A stretch of 58,690 bases of DNA from Deltaproteobacteria bacterium (GTDB lineage Bacteria > Lernaellota > Lernaellaia > JACKCT01). The position numbers and the translations under genes were made by a program. Positions 1-11,165 of the stretch are shown here, in pieces. The stretch is from positions 1 through 58,690 of the forward strand of contig JADLEX010000066.1 in the NCBI GenBank assembly GCA_020845895.1, given 5' to 3'. The notes beneath the pieces were generated by a model, which was not told the origin of the DNA, did not search any database, and saw only the letters and a list, made by a program, of their open reading frames with translations. Position 1 is the stretch's first letter. Each line of letters opens with the position of its first letter.

Positions 1-402
1 CTTGTACTCCCCCGTCACGAGCAGGATGTGCCGAAACCCCTGCTCGTACAGGTGCATCGCCTCGCGCACGGCCTGATCGGTCGTGAGCGACACGCGCGGA
101 ATCGCCACGTCGTTCGAGAATCCACAGTACGTGCAGATGTTGGCGCATTCGTTGGACAGGTACATCGGCGCATAGAGCTGAATGACGCGGCCGAATCGCC
201 GTTCGGTGATCGCCGCCGCGCGTCGCGCCATTTCCTCGATCCGTCCGAACGCCGCCGGCGAAAACAGCGCGAGCGCGTCCGCGTCGTCCGGTCGATCGCG
301 ACGCAGGACCGCGTCCACGTCGTCCGCCGAGATGCCGCGAACCGCCCGGCCCAGCGCGTCGTGATCGACACTCGCGATGCGCTCGTAAAACGACGTCGTC
401 AT
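1..402 (-). CDS. thiH: ThiH, 2-iminoacetate synthase (N-terminal part; cut by window edge)
   Basis: Radical SAM enzyme that cleaves tyrosine to dehydroglycine (2-iminoacetate), the C2-N3 donor for the thiamin thiazole ring made by ThiG. The 134 visible codons begin [10 protein letters not shown] and contain the radical-SAM CxxxCxxC cluster motif in [13 protein letters not shown], about residues 86-98, which binds the 4Fe-4S cluster. The family is about 370 residues, so roughly two thirds lie beyond base 1. The ATG (402-400) overlaps the thiG stop as ATGA, so translational coupling is likely. It is the last visible gene of the thiC-thiS-thiG-thiH operon. The start is clear because the 4-nt overlap and the conserved N-terminus agree. 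Confidence 0.9.
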   Translation of the reverse strand, partial: MTTSFYERIASVDHDALGRAVRGISADDVDAVLRRDRPDDADALALFSPAAFGRIEEMARRAAAITERRFGRVIQLYAPMYLSNECANICTYCGFSNDVAIPRVSLTTDQAVREAMHLYEQGFRHILLVTGEYK

Positions 403-1193
403 GATTCGCCCGTGCGCAGGAACCCGGTGAGCGGACTGCTGGCGCGTGCCACGCGACTTTCGCCCCCCGCGCCGGCGAGCCACGCCATGCGGCCCGCCTG
501 CACGCCCACGGCGAACGCGCGCGCCATGGCGACGGGGTCGTCGGCAATCGCGATCGCCGTGTTAACGAGCACCGCGTCAGCGCCCATCTCCATGGCCTCG
601 GCGGCGTGCGAAGGCATGCCGAGCCCCGCATCCACGACGACCGGCACGTTCGCCTGCTCGATGATGATCGCGATTTGATCGCGAGTTTGCATGCCGCGAT
701 TGCTGCCGATGGGTGCGGCGAGCGGCATCACCGTGGCGCAGCCCGCGTCTTCGAGGTGACGCGCCAACACCGGATCGGCGTTCATGTACGGGAGCACCGT
801 GAACCCGAGCTTCACGAGATCTCGCGCCGCGCGCAGCGTCTCCACGGGATCGGGCAGCAGGTAGTTGGGCTCCGGCGTCACCTCGAGCTTGATCCACTCG
901 AAACCGCCCGCGGCACGTGCGAGTTTCGCGAGGCGCACCGCCTCGTCCGCGTCGCGTGCGCCCGAGGTATTCGGCAGTAAAAGATATTTCGACGCGTCGA
1001 GGTGCGTCATCATCGAATCGTCGGGCGAGTTCAGATCGACGCGGCGAAGCGCCATCGTCACGAGGCCGGAACCCGATGCGTCGATCGCCTCGGCCATGAT
1101 CGACGGGCTGCGGAACTTGCCCGTACCGACGAGCAATCGAGACGAAAAGCGCCGTCCGGCGATGATCAGATCGTCGTTGACGTCGGGCGACAT
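399..1193 (-). CDS. thiG: ThiG, thiazole synthase
   Basis: Forms the thiazole phosphate ring of thiamin from deoxyxylulose phosphate, dehydroglycine (from ThiH) and ThiS thiocarboxylate. The protein is 264 residues with the family opening [20 protein letters not shown], the lysine of FEWIKLEV expected to form the Schiff base, and the C-terminal phosphate-binding region around [12 protein letters not shown]. The reading frame is open another 36 codons upstream, but that part overlaps thiS and has no family similarity. The ATG at 1193 lies 1 nt after the thiS stop, so I use it. Cytoplasmic, operonic with thiS and thiH. Confidence 0.95.
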   Translation of the reverse strand: MSPDVNDDLIIAGRRFSSRLLVGTGKFRSPSIMAEAIDASGSGLVTMALRRVDLNSPDDSMMTHLDASKYLLLPNTSGARDADEAVRLAKLARAAGGFEWIKLEVTPEPNYLLPDPVETLRAARDLVKLGFTVLPYMNADPVLARHLEDAGCATVMPLAAPIGSNRGMQTRDQIAIIIEQANVPVVVDAGLGMPSHAAEAMEMGADAVLVNTAIAIADDPVAMARAFAVGVQAGRMAWLAGAGGESRVARASSPLTGFLRTGES

Positions 1194-1194
1194 C

Positions 1195-3103
<1,909 letters not shown>

Positions 3104-3118
3104 GACAACCAACGAATT

Positions 3119-3147
3119 ACCGTACACGCCGCCCCCCGGTGCGTCAA
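3119..3147 (-). promoter_or_regulatory. sigma-70-type promoter of the thi operon
   Basis: Minus strand TTGACG (3147-3142), a 17-nt spacer, then TACGGT (3124-3119). Transcription would start near 3112, just ahead of the TPP aptamer, which is the expected place. The match is 5/6 at -35 and 3/6 at -10. Confidence 0.55.
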
Positions 3148-3252
3148 CGAAGTCGCGCTTGAACGTATGTCCGACGACGTTTTCGGGGGACGCGGCGCGA
3201 GGGAGGAGAAGGACACACCGCCCGGATCGCCCCGGATCGGGCGGAATCGGCC

Positions 3253-3281
3253 TTGTCAACCGGAGGGCCCGTGGCTAAGAT
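3253..3281 (+). promoter_or_regulatory. sigma-70-type promoter of the EF-G-like gene
   Basis: TTGTCA (3253-3258), a 17-nt spacer and TAAGAT (3276-3281), 5/6 and 4/6 matches. The start would be near 3288, giving a leader of about 128 nt. The gene-free gap 3104-3415 contains this promoter, the divergent thi promoter and a GC-rich imperfect inverted repeat at about 3297-3323 (AAAAGG...GGGCTTTT). I see no gene or recognisable riboswitch in the leader. Confidence 0.55.
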
Positions 3282-3415
3282 TTCGACCTTCGTGCAAAAG
3301 GACCGGCCCGGCCGGGCTTTTCGCGCAAATATGTTGTTTCCAACGCGGGTCGCCGGATCGGGTTTCGCAGAATTCTTGCGGGCAACGTGCCCCGGCCATC
3401 GGAAGGAGTTCGGGC

Positions 3416-5500
3416 ATGAATGTGGTGGAATCGGGCAAACTTCGCAACGTCGCTGTCGTCGGTCACGGTCACACGGGCAAGACCTCGCTGATCGAGGCGA
3501 TCCTGTTCGACACCGGCGTGACGAACCGCCTCGGTCGCGTCGAGGACGGCAACACCGTGACCGACTTCGAGCCCGAGGAGAAATCGAAGCTGTACTCGAT
3601 CGCGACGACCCCTGTGTCGTGCAATTGGAACAAACACCGGTTCAACCTGCTGGACACGCCCGGCGGCGCGAATTTCTCCACCGAGGCGCTCCACGCGCTG
3701 GACGTGGCGGATGCGGCGCTGCTGACCGTGTGCGCGGCCAGCGGCGTCGAAGTGCAGACCGAAAAGCTTTGGGATGCGGCCGAAAAGCGCGGAGTGCCGC
3801 GCGCGTTCTTCATCAACAAGCTCGACCGCGAGCGTGCGAATTTCGATCAGGTGCTGCGCGACATTCACGACTCGTTCAAGATCAACGTCGTCGTGATGCA
3901 ACTCCCGATCGGACAGGAGGACAAGTTCCAGGGCATCATCGACGTCATCACCGGCGCGGCGTACCGATTCGACGCCTCGGGCAAGGCCGTCCAAATGGAC
4001 GTCCCGGCCGACATGTCGGCGAAGCTCGCCGAGATCCGCACGCAGACCCTCGAAGCCATCGCGGAGAACGACGAATCCCTGATGGAGAAATACCTCGGGG
4101 GCGAAGAATTGCCGCAGGCGGACATCCTGCAGGTCCTTCGCAAGGCGTTCGTCGCGGGCGACGCGTACCCCGTTCTGTGCGGCTCGTCCACGAAAAACAT
4201 GGGGATCGCGAACCTGCTCGACTTCATCGTCGACGTGTTCCCCACGCCGCTCGAGCGATCCGCATCGGTCGGCAAACACCCCGACAAGGACGAGGAGATC
4301 CGCCGGCCCTGCGCGCCCGATGCGCCGTTCTCCGCCATTGTGTTCAAGACGAGTTCCGCCTTCGCCGGGACGGCGTCGATGTTCCGCGTGCTCTCGGGTA
4401 CGGTCAAAGCCGACTCGGCGTGTTACAACCCGCGCCATCGCTCGACCGAGCGCCTCGGCCACATCCTCAAAATCAACGGCAAAACCACCGAGGACGTCGG
4501 AGAAGCCGTATGCGGCGACATCGTCGCGGTCGCGAAGCTCAAGGACACCAAGACCGGCGACACGCTCTGTGACGAAAAGAATCCGGTAGTCTACGACCTC
4601 GTCGCGATCCCCACGCCGAGCATCAGCTATTCGGTGCACGTCAAAGGCACGGGCGACGAAGACAAGGTGATCGACGGCCTGCTGCGTCTCGCCGACGACG
4701 ATCCGACGATTCACGTGCGCAAGGATCCGCAGACGCGCGAGGTCATCCTGTCCGGCATGGGCGCGGGGCACATCGAAGTCACGATGGAAAAGCTCATGCG
4801 CCGCTTCAAGCTCGAGGCCGAACTCGGTCTTCCCAAGGTGCCGTACCGCGAAACGATTCAGGGCAAGGCGACGAGCCGCTACCGCCACAAGAAGCAGACC
4901 GGCGGGCGCGGGCAATTCGGCGAGTGCGAGATCGTTCTGGCGCCGCTTCCGCGCGGCGGCGGCTACGAATTCCACGACAAGATCGTCGGCGGCGTCATCC
5001 CCAAGACGTTCATTCCCGCGGTGGACAAGGGCATCCGCGAGTCTTTCGACCGGGGTCCGCTCGCCGGATTCCCGTGCGTCGATTTCCAGGTCGATCTCGT
5101 GGACGGCAAATTCCACGACGTCGACAGCTCGGAACAGGCGTTCAAAATGGCCGGCGCAATGGCGTTCAAGCAGGGCATCTCGCAGGCGAAGCCCGTGCTC
5201 CTCGAGCCGATTCAGAAACTGGAGATCGTCGTACCCGAGGAATGCACCGGCGACATCATGGGCGACCTGTCCCGACGGCGCGGACATGTGCAAGGGTACG
5301 AGACGAAGGGCAAGAACACCGTCGTCCGATCGCTCGTCCCGCTTTCCGAAATCCTGCGCTACGAGCCCGATCTGCGTTCCATGACGAGCGGGCGCGGATC
5401 GTTCACGTCGGAATTCGACCACTACCCGGAAGTGCCGCACGAGGCCGCCACGAAAGTGATCGAGGCGAACAAGCGCGAGCACGAAGAAGAGGTCGAGTAG
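3416..5500 (+). CDS. Elongation factor G-like GTPase (EF-G2 type paralogue)
   Basis: Translational GTPase of 694 residues. The P-loop GHGHTGKTS (about residues 14-22), the G3 motif DTPG in LLDTPGGANF and the G4 motif NKLD are present, followed by EF-G domains II-V (e.g. KQTGGRGQFGECEIVL and SRRRGHVQGYE). The P-loop form and the overall pattern resemble the EF-G-like/EF-G2 paralogues (as in Thermus EF-G-2) rather than the str-operon fusA. No rpsL, rpsG or tuf lies beside it. A translocation or ribosome-release role is therefore family inference. The ATG at 3416 follows a strong GGAAGGAG; the frame is open for 136 codons upstream without similarity. A terminator follows at 5519. Confidence 0.88.
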   Translation: MNVVESGKLRNVAVVGHGHTGKTSLIEAILFDTGVTNRLGRVEDGNTVTDFEPEEKSKLYSIATTPVSCNWNKHRFNLLDTPGGANFSTEALHALDVADAALLTVCAASGVEVQTEKLWDAAEKRGVPRAFFINKLDRERANFDQVLRDIHDSFKINVVVMQLPIGQEDKFQGIIDVITGAAYRFDASGKAVQMDVPADMSAKLAEIRTQTLEAIAENDESLMEKYLGGEELPQADILQVLRKAFVAGDAYPVLCGSSTKNMGIANLLDFIVDVFPTPLERSASVGKHPDKDEEIRRPCAPDAPFSAIVFKTSSAFAGTASMFRVLSGTVKADSACYNPRHRSTERLGHILKINGKTTEDVGEAVCGDIVAVAKLKDTKTGDTLCDEKNPVVYDLVAIPTPSISYSVHVKGTGDEDKVIDGLLRLADDDPTIHVRKDPQTREVILSGMGAGHIEVTMEKLMRRFKLEAELGLPKVPYRETIQGKATSRYRHKKQTGGRGQFGECEIVLAPLPRGGGYEFHDKIVGGVIPKTFIPAVDKGIRESFDRGPLAGFPCVDFQVDLVDGKFHDVDSSEQAFKMAGAMAFKQGISQAKPVLLEPIQKLEIVVPEECTGDIMGDLSRRRGHVQGYETKGKNTVVRSLVPLSEILRYEPDLRSMTSGRGSFTSEFDHYPEVPHEAATKVIEANKREHEEEVE

Positions 5501-5518
5501 ATCGAGGCACGCGACAAA

Positions 5519-5551
5519 TACGGGCGGCTCTCGGGCCGCCCGTTCGATTTT
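5519..5551 (+). terminator. Rho-independent-like terminator after the EF-G-like gene
   Basis: Perfect 8-bp GC stem CGGGCGGC / GCCGCCCG with a 6-nt loop (5521-5542), followed by TTCGATTTT, an interrupted T tract. It lies 20 bp after the EF-G-like stop and just before the nth ribosome binding site. Confidence 0.65.
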
Positions 5552-5562
5552 GGAGGCCGAGG

Positions 5563-6210
5563 GTGCCGGGGAAAAAGAGGGCCGTCCTCGATCGGGCGAA
5601 GAAAATCTGGGCGATCCTCCATGAGGACTATCCCGCCGCCGAGTGCGCCCTGCATTTCCGCCAGCCGCTCGATCTGCTCGTCGCGACGATTCTCTCGGCC
5701 CAGTGCACCGACGAGCGCGTCAATCAGGTGACGAAGTCGCTTTTCAAGACGTATCGATCCGCACGGGATTACGCGAACGCGGACATCGGCGAACTCGAGG
5801 ACGCCGTTCGCTCCACCGGGTTCTTTCGCAACAAGGCGAAGAACATTCAGGCCATGGCGCAAGTGCTCTTGGCGAACTTCAACGGCGAAGTCCCGAAGAC
5901 GCTGGACGAACTCGTCACGCTGCCCGGGGTCGGGCGCAAGACGGCCAACGTCGTGCTCGGCAATGCCTTCGGCGTGCCGGGCATCACGGTCGATACGCAC
6001 CTGGGCCGTCTGTCGCGACGAATGGGGTTCACGGAGCACGACGACCCGGTCAAGGTCGAGTTCGACCTGATGGACCTCATCCCCCGCGAGGACTGGACGC
6101 ATTTTTCGCACGCGATGATCTGGCACGGCCGCCGGGTTTGCGCGTCGCGCAAGCCGAATTGCGCGGCATGCCGGATCGGGTCGCTCTGCCCATCGTACTT
6201 GGTCGCGTAG
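5563..6210 (+). CDS. nth: Endonuclease III (DNA glycosylase/AP lyase)
   Basis: Base-excision repair enzyme removing oxidised pyrimidines and cleaving the AP site. It is 215 residues. The helix-hairpin-helix LPGVGRKTANVVL carries the catalytic lysine, VDTHLGRL the catalytic aspartate, and the C-terminal 4Fe-4S ligands have exact spacing C-x6-C-x2-C-x5-C (CASRKPNCAACRIGSLC). The GTG start at 5563 is preceded by GGAGG with 6-nt spacing and matches the family N-terminus; the longer open frame overlaps the EF-G-like gene. It converges on the MATE gene with a 13-bp gap. Confidence 0.93.
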   Translation: MPGKKRAVLDRAKKIWAILHEDYPAAECALHFRQPLDLLVATILSAQCTDERVNQVTKSLFKTYRSARDYANADIGELEDAVRSTGFFRNKAKNIQAMAQVLLANFNGEVPKTLDELVTLPGVGRKTANVVLGNAFGVPGITVDTHLGRLSRRMGFTEHDDPVKVEFDLMDLIPREDWTHFSHAMIWHGRRVCASRKPNCAACRIGSLCPSYLVA

Positions 6211-6223
6211 CCTTCGGATTTCT

Positions 6224-7633
6224 TCAGCGGACTTCGGGTTCCGTCGGCCCCATCGTGAGCCAAACGCCGCGTCGGTATCTGGCGAATTGAAAACCGGCGT
6301 ACGTGATCACATGCACGAGCGCGGCGATCCATGCGCCGACCACGCCCATCCCCATTTTCTCGCCGAATAGCCAGATCCCCGGCATGAAGACGAACGCCCC
6401 CGAGATCGCCATGACGATCATGGGATAGCGCGTGTCGCCCGCGCCGCGCAGCACGCCGGCGACCATGAGGCCGAGCGCGTCGAAGGGCTGGAACAACGCG
6501 GCGATCACGACGAGGCGCACGCCGATGTCCGCGACGCGCAGGTCCGGGTTGAATGCGCTCATCAGCGGATGCCGCGCGAGGCCGAAAATCAGACCCACCG
6601 CCGCCATGTAGCCCACGCCGACGAGGACCGTGATCCGCGCGGATCGCCTCGCGAGGTCCTTTCGCCGCGCGCCGAGGTACTGACCGACGAGTGTGGTGCC
6701 GACGATGCTGACCGCCGCCGCCGGCAGGAAACTGAACTGGATGATTTGGAATACGATCATGTTCGCCGCGAGGGCGAACGGATCCTGCGTGGAGGCGTAC
6801 ACGCAGAACAGCAGCCACGCGAGGTTCTCAAAGCCCCACGCGAAGCCGATCGGCAAGCCGACCGCCGCGAACCGGTAGAGTTGTGTGCGCGTCGGCGCTT
6901 CGATCAAGCGCGTTTGGTAGAGGCGATGGTGCCGCGCGCCGAAATAGACGGCGAAGTAGATGAGCGACTCGGTCAGCCCGCCGATCAGGGTGCCGATCGC
7001 CGCGCCGCGCACGCCGAGCGGCGGAATCACGCCCCACCCGAAGACGAGCACGATCGCGGCGGCGGCGTTGACGACGTTGGCAGCGATGGTGGCGACCATC
7101 GGTGTCCACATGTCGCCCTGCCCGCGCAGGTAGCTCGTCATCGTAAAGACGATGAAGATGAAGGGCACTCCGATGAGGCGGATGCGCACGTAGGTCAGCA
7201 CGTGCGGCGAGACCTCCGCGTCGCTACCCATCGCGCCGATCAGCCACGGCAGCGCGGGGATCGTGGCCCAAACCGCGAGCGCGAAAACCGGAATGACGGC
7301 GAACGCCGTGTTGACGTGAACGCGCAGGCGGTGTGTGAGACCCGCGCCGAAGTCCTGCGCGACGAAGGTGTTGACGACCGTGAGCGTGGCGGTGAATACG
7401 ACGGCGAGCACCCACGCGAGAAAGCTGCCGAACGACACGGCGCCCTGCTCCACCGTGCCCACGCGACCCATGATGATCGTATCCACAACGCCCATCATCG
7501 AGAATGAGATGAACGCCATGACCATCGGCGCCGAGAGTGAGAGCACCTCGCGCGCCGTGCCCGAGCGTGCGGTGACGACGCCGCCGACGTCCGCGTCGCC
7601 CGTTGATCCCTGGAGTTTGGAGTGATCGCTCAT
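6224..7633 (-). CDS. MATE family multidrug/toxin exporter
   Basis: Cation-coupled efflux protein of the inner membrane. It is 469 residues with about 12 hydrophobic segments arranged as two homologous halves. The N-terminal LSLSAPMVMAFISFSMMGVVD and the repeat-two equivalent LPIGFAWGFENLAWLLF are typical of the MATE fold. The ATG at 7633 is the first start that does not run into cysS. Its ribosome binding site is weak. The substrate cannot be read from sequence. It is divergent from cysS, with a 133-bp shared promoter gap. Confidence 0.87.
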   Translation of the reverse strand: MSDHSKLQGSTGDADVGGVVTARSGTAREVLSLSAPMVMAFISFSMMGVVDTIIMGRVGTVEQGAVSFGSFLAWVLAVVFTATLTVVNTFVAQDFGAGLTHRLRVHVNTAFAVIPVFALAVWATIPALPWLIGAMGSDAEVSPHVLTYVRIRLIGVPFIFIVFTMTSYLRGQGDMWTPMVATIAANVVNAAAAIVLVFGWGVIPPLGVRGAAIGTLIGGLTESLIYFAVYFGARHHRLYQTRLIEAPTRTQLYRFAAVGLPIGFAWGFENLAWLLFCVYASTQDPFALAANMIVFQIIQFSFLPAAAVSIVGTTLVGQYLGARRKDLARRSARITVLVGVGYMAAVGLIFGLARHPLMSAFNPDLRVADIGVRLVVIAALFQPFDALGLMVAGVLRGAGDTRYPMIVMAISGAFVFMPGIWLFGEKMGMGVVGAWIAALVHVITYAGFQFARYRRGVWLTMGPTEPEVR

Positions 7634-7695
7634 GTGATTTTTCGCGCGGGAGCCGTTCGCCGTCGCGCGGCGCAGACTAGCGGCGACGCGCTCGA

Positions 7696-7723
7696 TTGAC
7701 AACACGCACCCGCTCGGCAAGAT
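7696..7723 (+). promoter_or_regulatory. sigma-70-type promoter of cysS
   Basis: Perfect TTGACA (7696-7701), a 16-nt spacer and CAAGAT (7718-7723). The -10 is weak (3/6), but the position about 40 bp before the cysS ATG is right. Confidence 0.45.
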
Positions 7724-7766
7724 TGCGCGCGGACGCCTTGTTTTCGCTCGGATTTGGAGCCTCGGA

Positions 7767-9236
7767 ATGACCCTGCGCGTATACAACACGATGACCCGCC
7801 AAAAGGAAGAGTTCACGCCGATCAACCCCGGACGCGTCGGCATGTACGTATGCGGGGTCACAGTGTACGACCGCTGCCACATCGGCCACGCGCGAAGCCA
7901 GATCGTCTTCGACACCGTCGTGCGCCATCTAAGTCACCTGGGTTTTCAGGTCAACTACGTCCGCAATTTTACCGACGTCGACGACAAGATCATCAACCGC
8001 GCCGCCGAGCGGAAGACCGACTGGAAGAGCGTGGTCGCGGAGAACATCGACGCGTTCTACGAGGACATGGATGCATTGGCCATCGCGCGGCCGAGCGTGG
8101 AGCCGCGCGCGACCGACCACATCGCTCAGATCGTCGAGACCATTTCGTTGCTCGTGAAAAAGGGTTTCGCCTACGCGAAAAATGGAAACGTGTACTACTC
8201 GACGCGCCGCTTCGCCGGATACGCGAAACTCTCGAAACGAAACATCGACGACCTGCTCGTCGGCGCGCGCGTGGACAAGGACGAGCTCAAGAAAGATCCG
8301 CTCGATTTCGCGCTCTGGAAGGCCGCGAAGCCGGGCGAGCCGTCGTGGCCGTCGCCATGGGGCGAAGGCCGCCCAGGTTGGCACATCGAGTGCTCGGCAA
8401 TGAGCATGGCGCATCTGGGCATGCCCTTCGACATCCACGGCGGCGGAAAGGATCTCGTCTTTCCGCACCACGAAAACGAAATCGCGCAGTCCGAGGCCGC
8501 TTACGACCGCGAGTTCGCTCGTTACTGGATGCACAACGGTTTCGTTCAGGTCAACCACGAAAAAATGGCGAAATCGACGGGCAACTTCTTCACAATCCGC
8601 GACATCCTGAAGAGCTACTCCGCCGAGGCGCTGCGTCTGTTCTTGCTCTCGGCGCACTATCGGAGCCCGATCGACTATTCGGAGCAGAGTCTCGCCGACG
8701 CGCAGGCCGCCGTGGACCGGCTCTACGATCTGCTCGACGCCCTGCGGAAACGCCCCTACGAAGACGCGGCGCTGGACGAGTCGCAACTCGACGAAACGCA
8801 GCGCGCGGCCGTCACCGACGCGCGGCGCGCCCACGACGATTTTGTCGCCGCCATGAACGACGACTTCAACACCGCCAAGGCGCAGGGTCATCTCTTCGAG
8901 GTGGCGAACCTGATCTCGGCCGCCATCGCCCCCGGGGCGGGCGCCGTCGGCGGGCGCAACATGGTCGTCACCGAACTCGTGCGGATCTTCGAGATCATGC
9001 GCGGCGTACTCGGGTTGCTCGCCGCCGAGCCCGAGGCCTACTTCGCCGGAAAGCGCTCGCGCACGCTGTGCCGCGCCGGTCTTGCCGAGCAACAGATTCA
9101 GGAATTGATCGACCGGCGCTCCGCCGCGCGCAAGGCGAAGGACTGGGCGACCTCCGACGCGATCCGCGACGAACTCGCTGCGAAGGGAATCGTGCTCATG
9201 GATTCGCCGCAGGGCACGACCTGGGCGCCGAAGTAA
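7767..9236 (+). CDS. cysS: Cysteinyl-tRNA synthetase
   Basis: Class I aminoacyl-tRNA synthetase charging tRNA-Cys. It is 489 residues. CGVTVYDRCHIGHARS contains the first zinc cysteine and the HIGH motif. ECSAMS and FPHHENEIAQSEA supply the other zinc ligands. KMAKSTGNF is the KMSKS loop (Ala in place of Ser at position 3, common in CysRS). A helical DALR-like domain follows. The ATG is preceded by TTGGAG. The gene ends 4 bp before the convergent rtcB stop. Confidence 0.96.
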   Translation: MTLRVYNTMTRQKEEFTPINPGRVGMYVCGVTVYDRCHIGHARSQIVFDTVVRHLSHLGFQVNYVRNFTDVDDKIINRAAERKTDWKSVVAENIDAFYEDMDALAIARPSVEPRATDHIAQIVETISLLVKKGFAYAKNGNVYYSTRRFAGYAKLSKRNIDDLLVGARVDKDELKKDPLDFALWKAAKPGEPSWPSPWGEGRPGWHIECSAMSMAHLGMPFDIHGGGKDLVFPHHENEIAQSEAAYDREFARYWMHNGFVQVNHEKMAKSTGNFFTIRDILKSYSAEALRLFLLSAHYRSPIDYSEQSLADAQAAVDRLYDLLDALRKRPYEDAALDESQLDETQRAAVTDARRAHDDFVAAMNDDFNTAKAQGHLFEVANLISAAIAPGAGAVGGRNMVVTELVRIFEIMRGVLGLLAAEPEAYFAGKRSRTLCRAGLAEQQIQELIDRRSAARKAKDWATSDAIRDELAAKGIVLMDSPQGTTWAPK

Positions 9237-9240
9237 ACCG

Positions 9241-10674
9241 TCAGCCCTTTACAACCGCCAGCGGCACGAGCCGCGCGACCTTTCGCGCGAGCCCGGCACG
9301 TTCCACGACGTCCACGACCTGCGACACGTCCTTGTACGCCTCGGGGATTTCCTCATCCACGGTCGTCCGACTTGCGCTTTCGACGTGGATTCCGCGCCCG
9401 GCGAGCTCCTCGACCACCCCCCGTCCGCGAGCCGCCTTTTTCGCCGCCGCGCGAGACAGCACCCGTCCCGCGCCGTGGCAGCACGAGCCGAAGGTCTCGG
9501 CCATCGCCGCCTCCTGCCCGACCAGTACGTAGCTGCACCGCCCCATGTCGCCGGGCACCAGCACCGGCTGGCCCACCGCACGGTACGCCGCGGGCACATC
9601 GGGATGCCCCGCCGGATACGCCCGCGTCGCGCCCTTTCGGTGCACGCACACCCGCGTTTCACGCCCATCCACCGAATGCGTCTCCCACTTCGCGATGTTG
9701 TGGCACACGTCGTAGACGAGGCTCATTCCGAGCCGCTCCCAGGACGAACCGAAGACGCGCTCAAACGCTTCGCGTGCCGCGTGCGTCATGAGTTGTCGAT
9801 TCGCGAAGGCATAATTGACGGCGCACGCCATCGCCGAGAGGTATTGCCGCGCGGGAGCGCTGCGAAGCGGCGCGGCGCACAGTTGACGGTCGGGTAGCGA
9901 GATTCCGTGATCGACCGACGCCCGGAGCATCACGCGCAAAAAGTCGTCGCAGACCTGATAACCGAATCCCCGGCTGCCCGAGTGGATCATCACCGTCAGA
10001 TGACCTTCGACCAACCCAAACGAGCGCGCCGCGACGTCGTCGAACACGCGCTCCACATAGCCGACCTCGCAGAAATGATTGCCGGAGCCCAGCGTGCCGA
10101 GCTGCGCGCGGCCGCGCTCCATCGCCCGCTCCGACACCGCCTCCGGATCGGCGCCGTCGAACGATCCCCCTTCCTCCATGTGCGCGAGATCATCCGCCGT
10201 GGCGAAGCCTTCGGCCAGCGCCCATTGCGCGCCGCGCGTGAGCACAATTCTCAGGCTACGTTCGTCGAGGCCGCGTCGTGACTTCGATCCGACCCCGGAA
10301 GGGATCGCGGCAAACAGCGCGCGGGCGAGATCCGCGATCGCACGCTTCGCGTCGATCTTTGGGATGTCGGTTCGGATCAGTCGGACGCCGCAGTTGATGT
10401 CGTAACCGACGCCTCCGGGCGAAATCACGCCCTCGTCCGCGTCGAACGCCGCGACGCCGCCGATGGGAAACCCATAACCCCAGTGGATGTCGGGCATGGC
10501 GAGGGACCGGCCGACAATGCCCGGCAAGTGCGCGACGTTCGCCACCTGCGCGAGGGCCTGATCCTTGCGAATGTCGACGAGAAGCTCCCTCGACGCGTAC
10601 ACCAAGCCCGGCACGCGCATCGCGCCCTCGCGCGGGATCTCGTATCGGACCTCGTCGAGTTGCTCGATACGCAT
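9241..10674 (-). CDS. rtcB: RtcB, RNA-splicing/repair ligase
   Basis: GTP- and Mn-dependent ligase joining 2',3'-cyclic phosphate (3'-phosphate) to 5'-OH RNA ends. It is about 477 residues. Metal/GMP-site residues are visible: the Cys of GYDINCGVR, the His of LGSGNHFCEV, the His of MIHSGSRG, and the guanylylated His of CCHGAGR. I chose the ATG at 10674, which has GTGAGG six nt before it. A GTG at 10686 overlapping the archease stop (GTGA) would add four residues (MRHA). It lies directly downstream of archease, its activating partner. No rtcR or rtcA is in the window. Confidence 0.93.
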   Translation of the reverse strand: MRIEQLDEVRYEIPREGAMRVPGLVYASRELLVDIRKDQALAQVANVAHLPGIVGRSLAMPDIHWGYGFPIGGVAAFDADEGVISPGGVGYDINCGVRLIRTDIPKIDAKRAIADLARALFAAIPSGVGSKSRRGLDERSLRIVLTRGAQWALAEGFATADDLAHMEEGGSFDGADPEAVSERAMERGRAQLGTLGSGNHFCEVGYVERVFDDVAARSFGLVEGHLTVMIHSGSRGFGYQVCDDFLRVMLRASVDHGISLPDRQLCAAPLRSAPARQYLSAMACAVNYAFANRQLMTHAAREAFERVFGSSWERLGMSLVYDVCHNIAKWETHSVDGRETRVCVHRKGATRAYPAGHPDVPAAYRAVGQPVLVPGDMGRCSYVLVGQEAAMAETFGSCCHGAGRVLSRAAAKKAARGRGVVEELAGRGIHVESASRTTVDEEIPEAYKDVSQVVDVVERAGLARKVARLVPLAVVKG

Positions 10675-10682
10675 CGCGTGCC

Positions 10683-11099
10683 TCACACGTCGATGACGAC
10701 CTGTGCCATGAAGCCTTCTTTGTTTTCCACGATCTTCAGGCCGTGGTAGGTCACGCTCTTCAGCTCCGAATGGATCTTGTCGTACGACTTGCTCTCGCCG
10801 ATCAGGATGGCCTCGAGTCCGCCTTCATACAGGCGGATCTCGTCGATGTCGGCCAGCAGGAATCCGTCGATCAACGCGAACGCGATCATCTCGTTCGCCC
10901 ACTGGACCAGACGGTCTTCGCGGTCGAGGCAGTCGATGCGCAGCGAGCGCGCCTGATCGGGCTCCAGATCCGCGTTGCCCGACATGATGCCGACGAGCGC
11001 GAACGCGATCTCCGCGAGCAAGTCCTCCTCGGACTCCGCCCAAATTTCGAGGGCGAGATCCGCCGTATGCTCCAGATGTCGATAACCGCGCTGCGTCAC
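10683..11099 (-). CDS. Archease, RtcB cofactor
   Basis: Small protein that speeds guanylylation of RtcB and multiple turnover of ligation. It is 138 residues. Family hallmarks are the N-terminal HLEHTADLALEIWAES, with the metal-binding Asp, and the C-terminal VVIDV. The GTG start at 11099 has GGACG upstream. The stop codon lies 8 nt before the RtcB ATG and inside its possible GTG start, so the pair is translationally coupled. Together with rtcB it forms a complete RNA repair module. Confidence 0.9.
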   Translation of the reverse strand: MTQRGYRHLEHTADLALEIWAESEEDLLAEIAFALVGIMSGNADLEPDQARSLRIDCLDREDRLVQWANEMIAFALIDGFLLADIDEIRLYEGGLEAILIGESKSYDKIHSELKSVTYHGLKIVENKEGFMAQVVIDV

Positions 11100-11165
11100 G
11101 CCGCGTCCTTCGAAGCTTGTCGTTTGAAAAAACGGTCCAATTCCTATCCGGTCCCGTGCCTGAAT

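Noticed and set aside
3297-3323. GC-rich inverted repeat AAAAGG...GGGCTTTT as a terminator or riboswitch
   Set aside because: Imperfect stem with bulges, inside the leader of the EF-G-like gene and without a sufficient T run; no known aptamer pattern.
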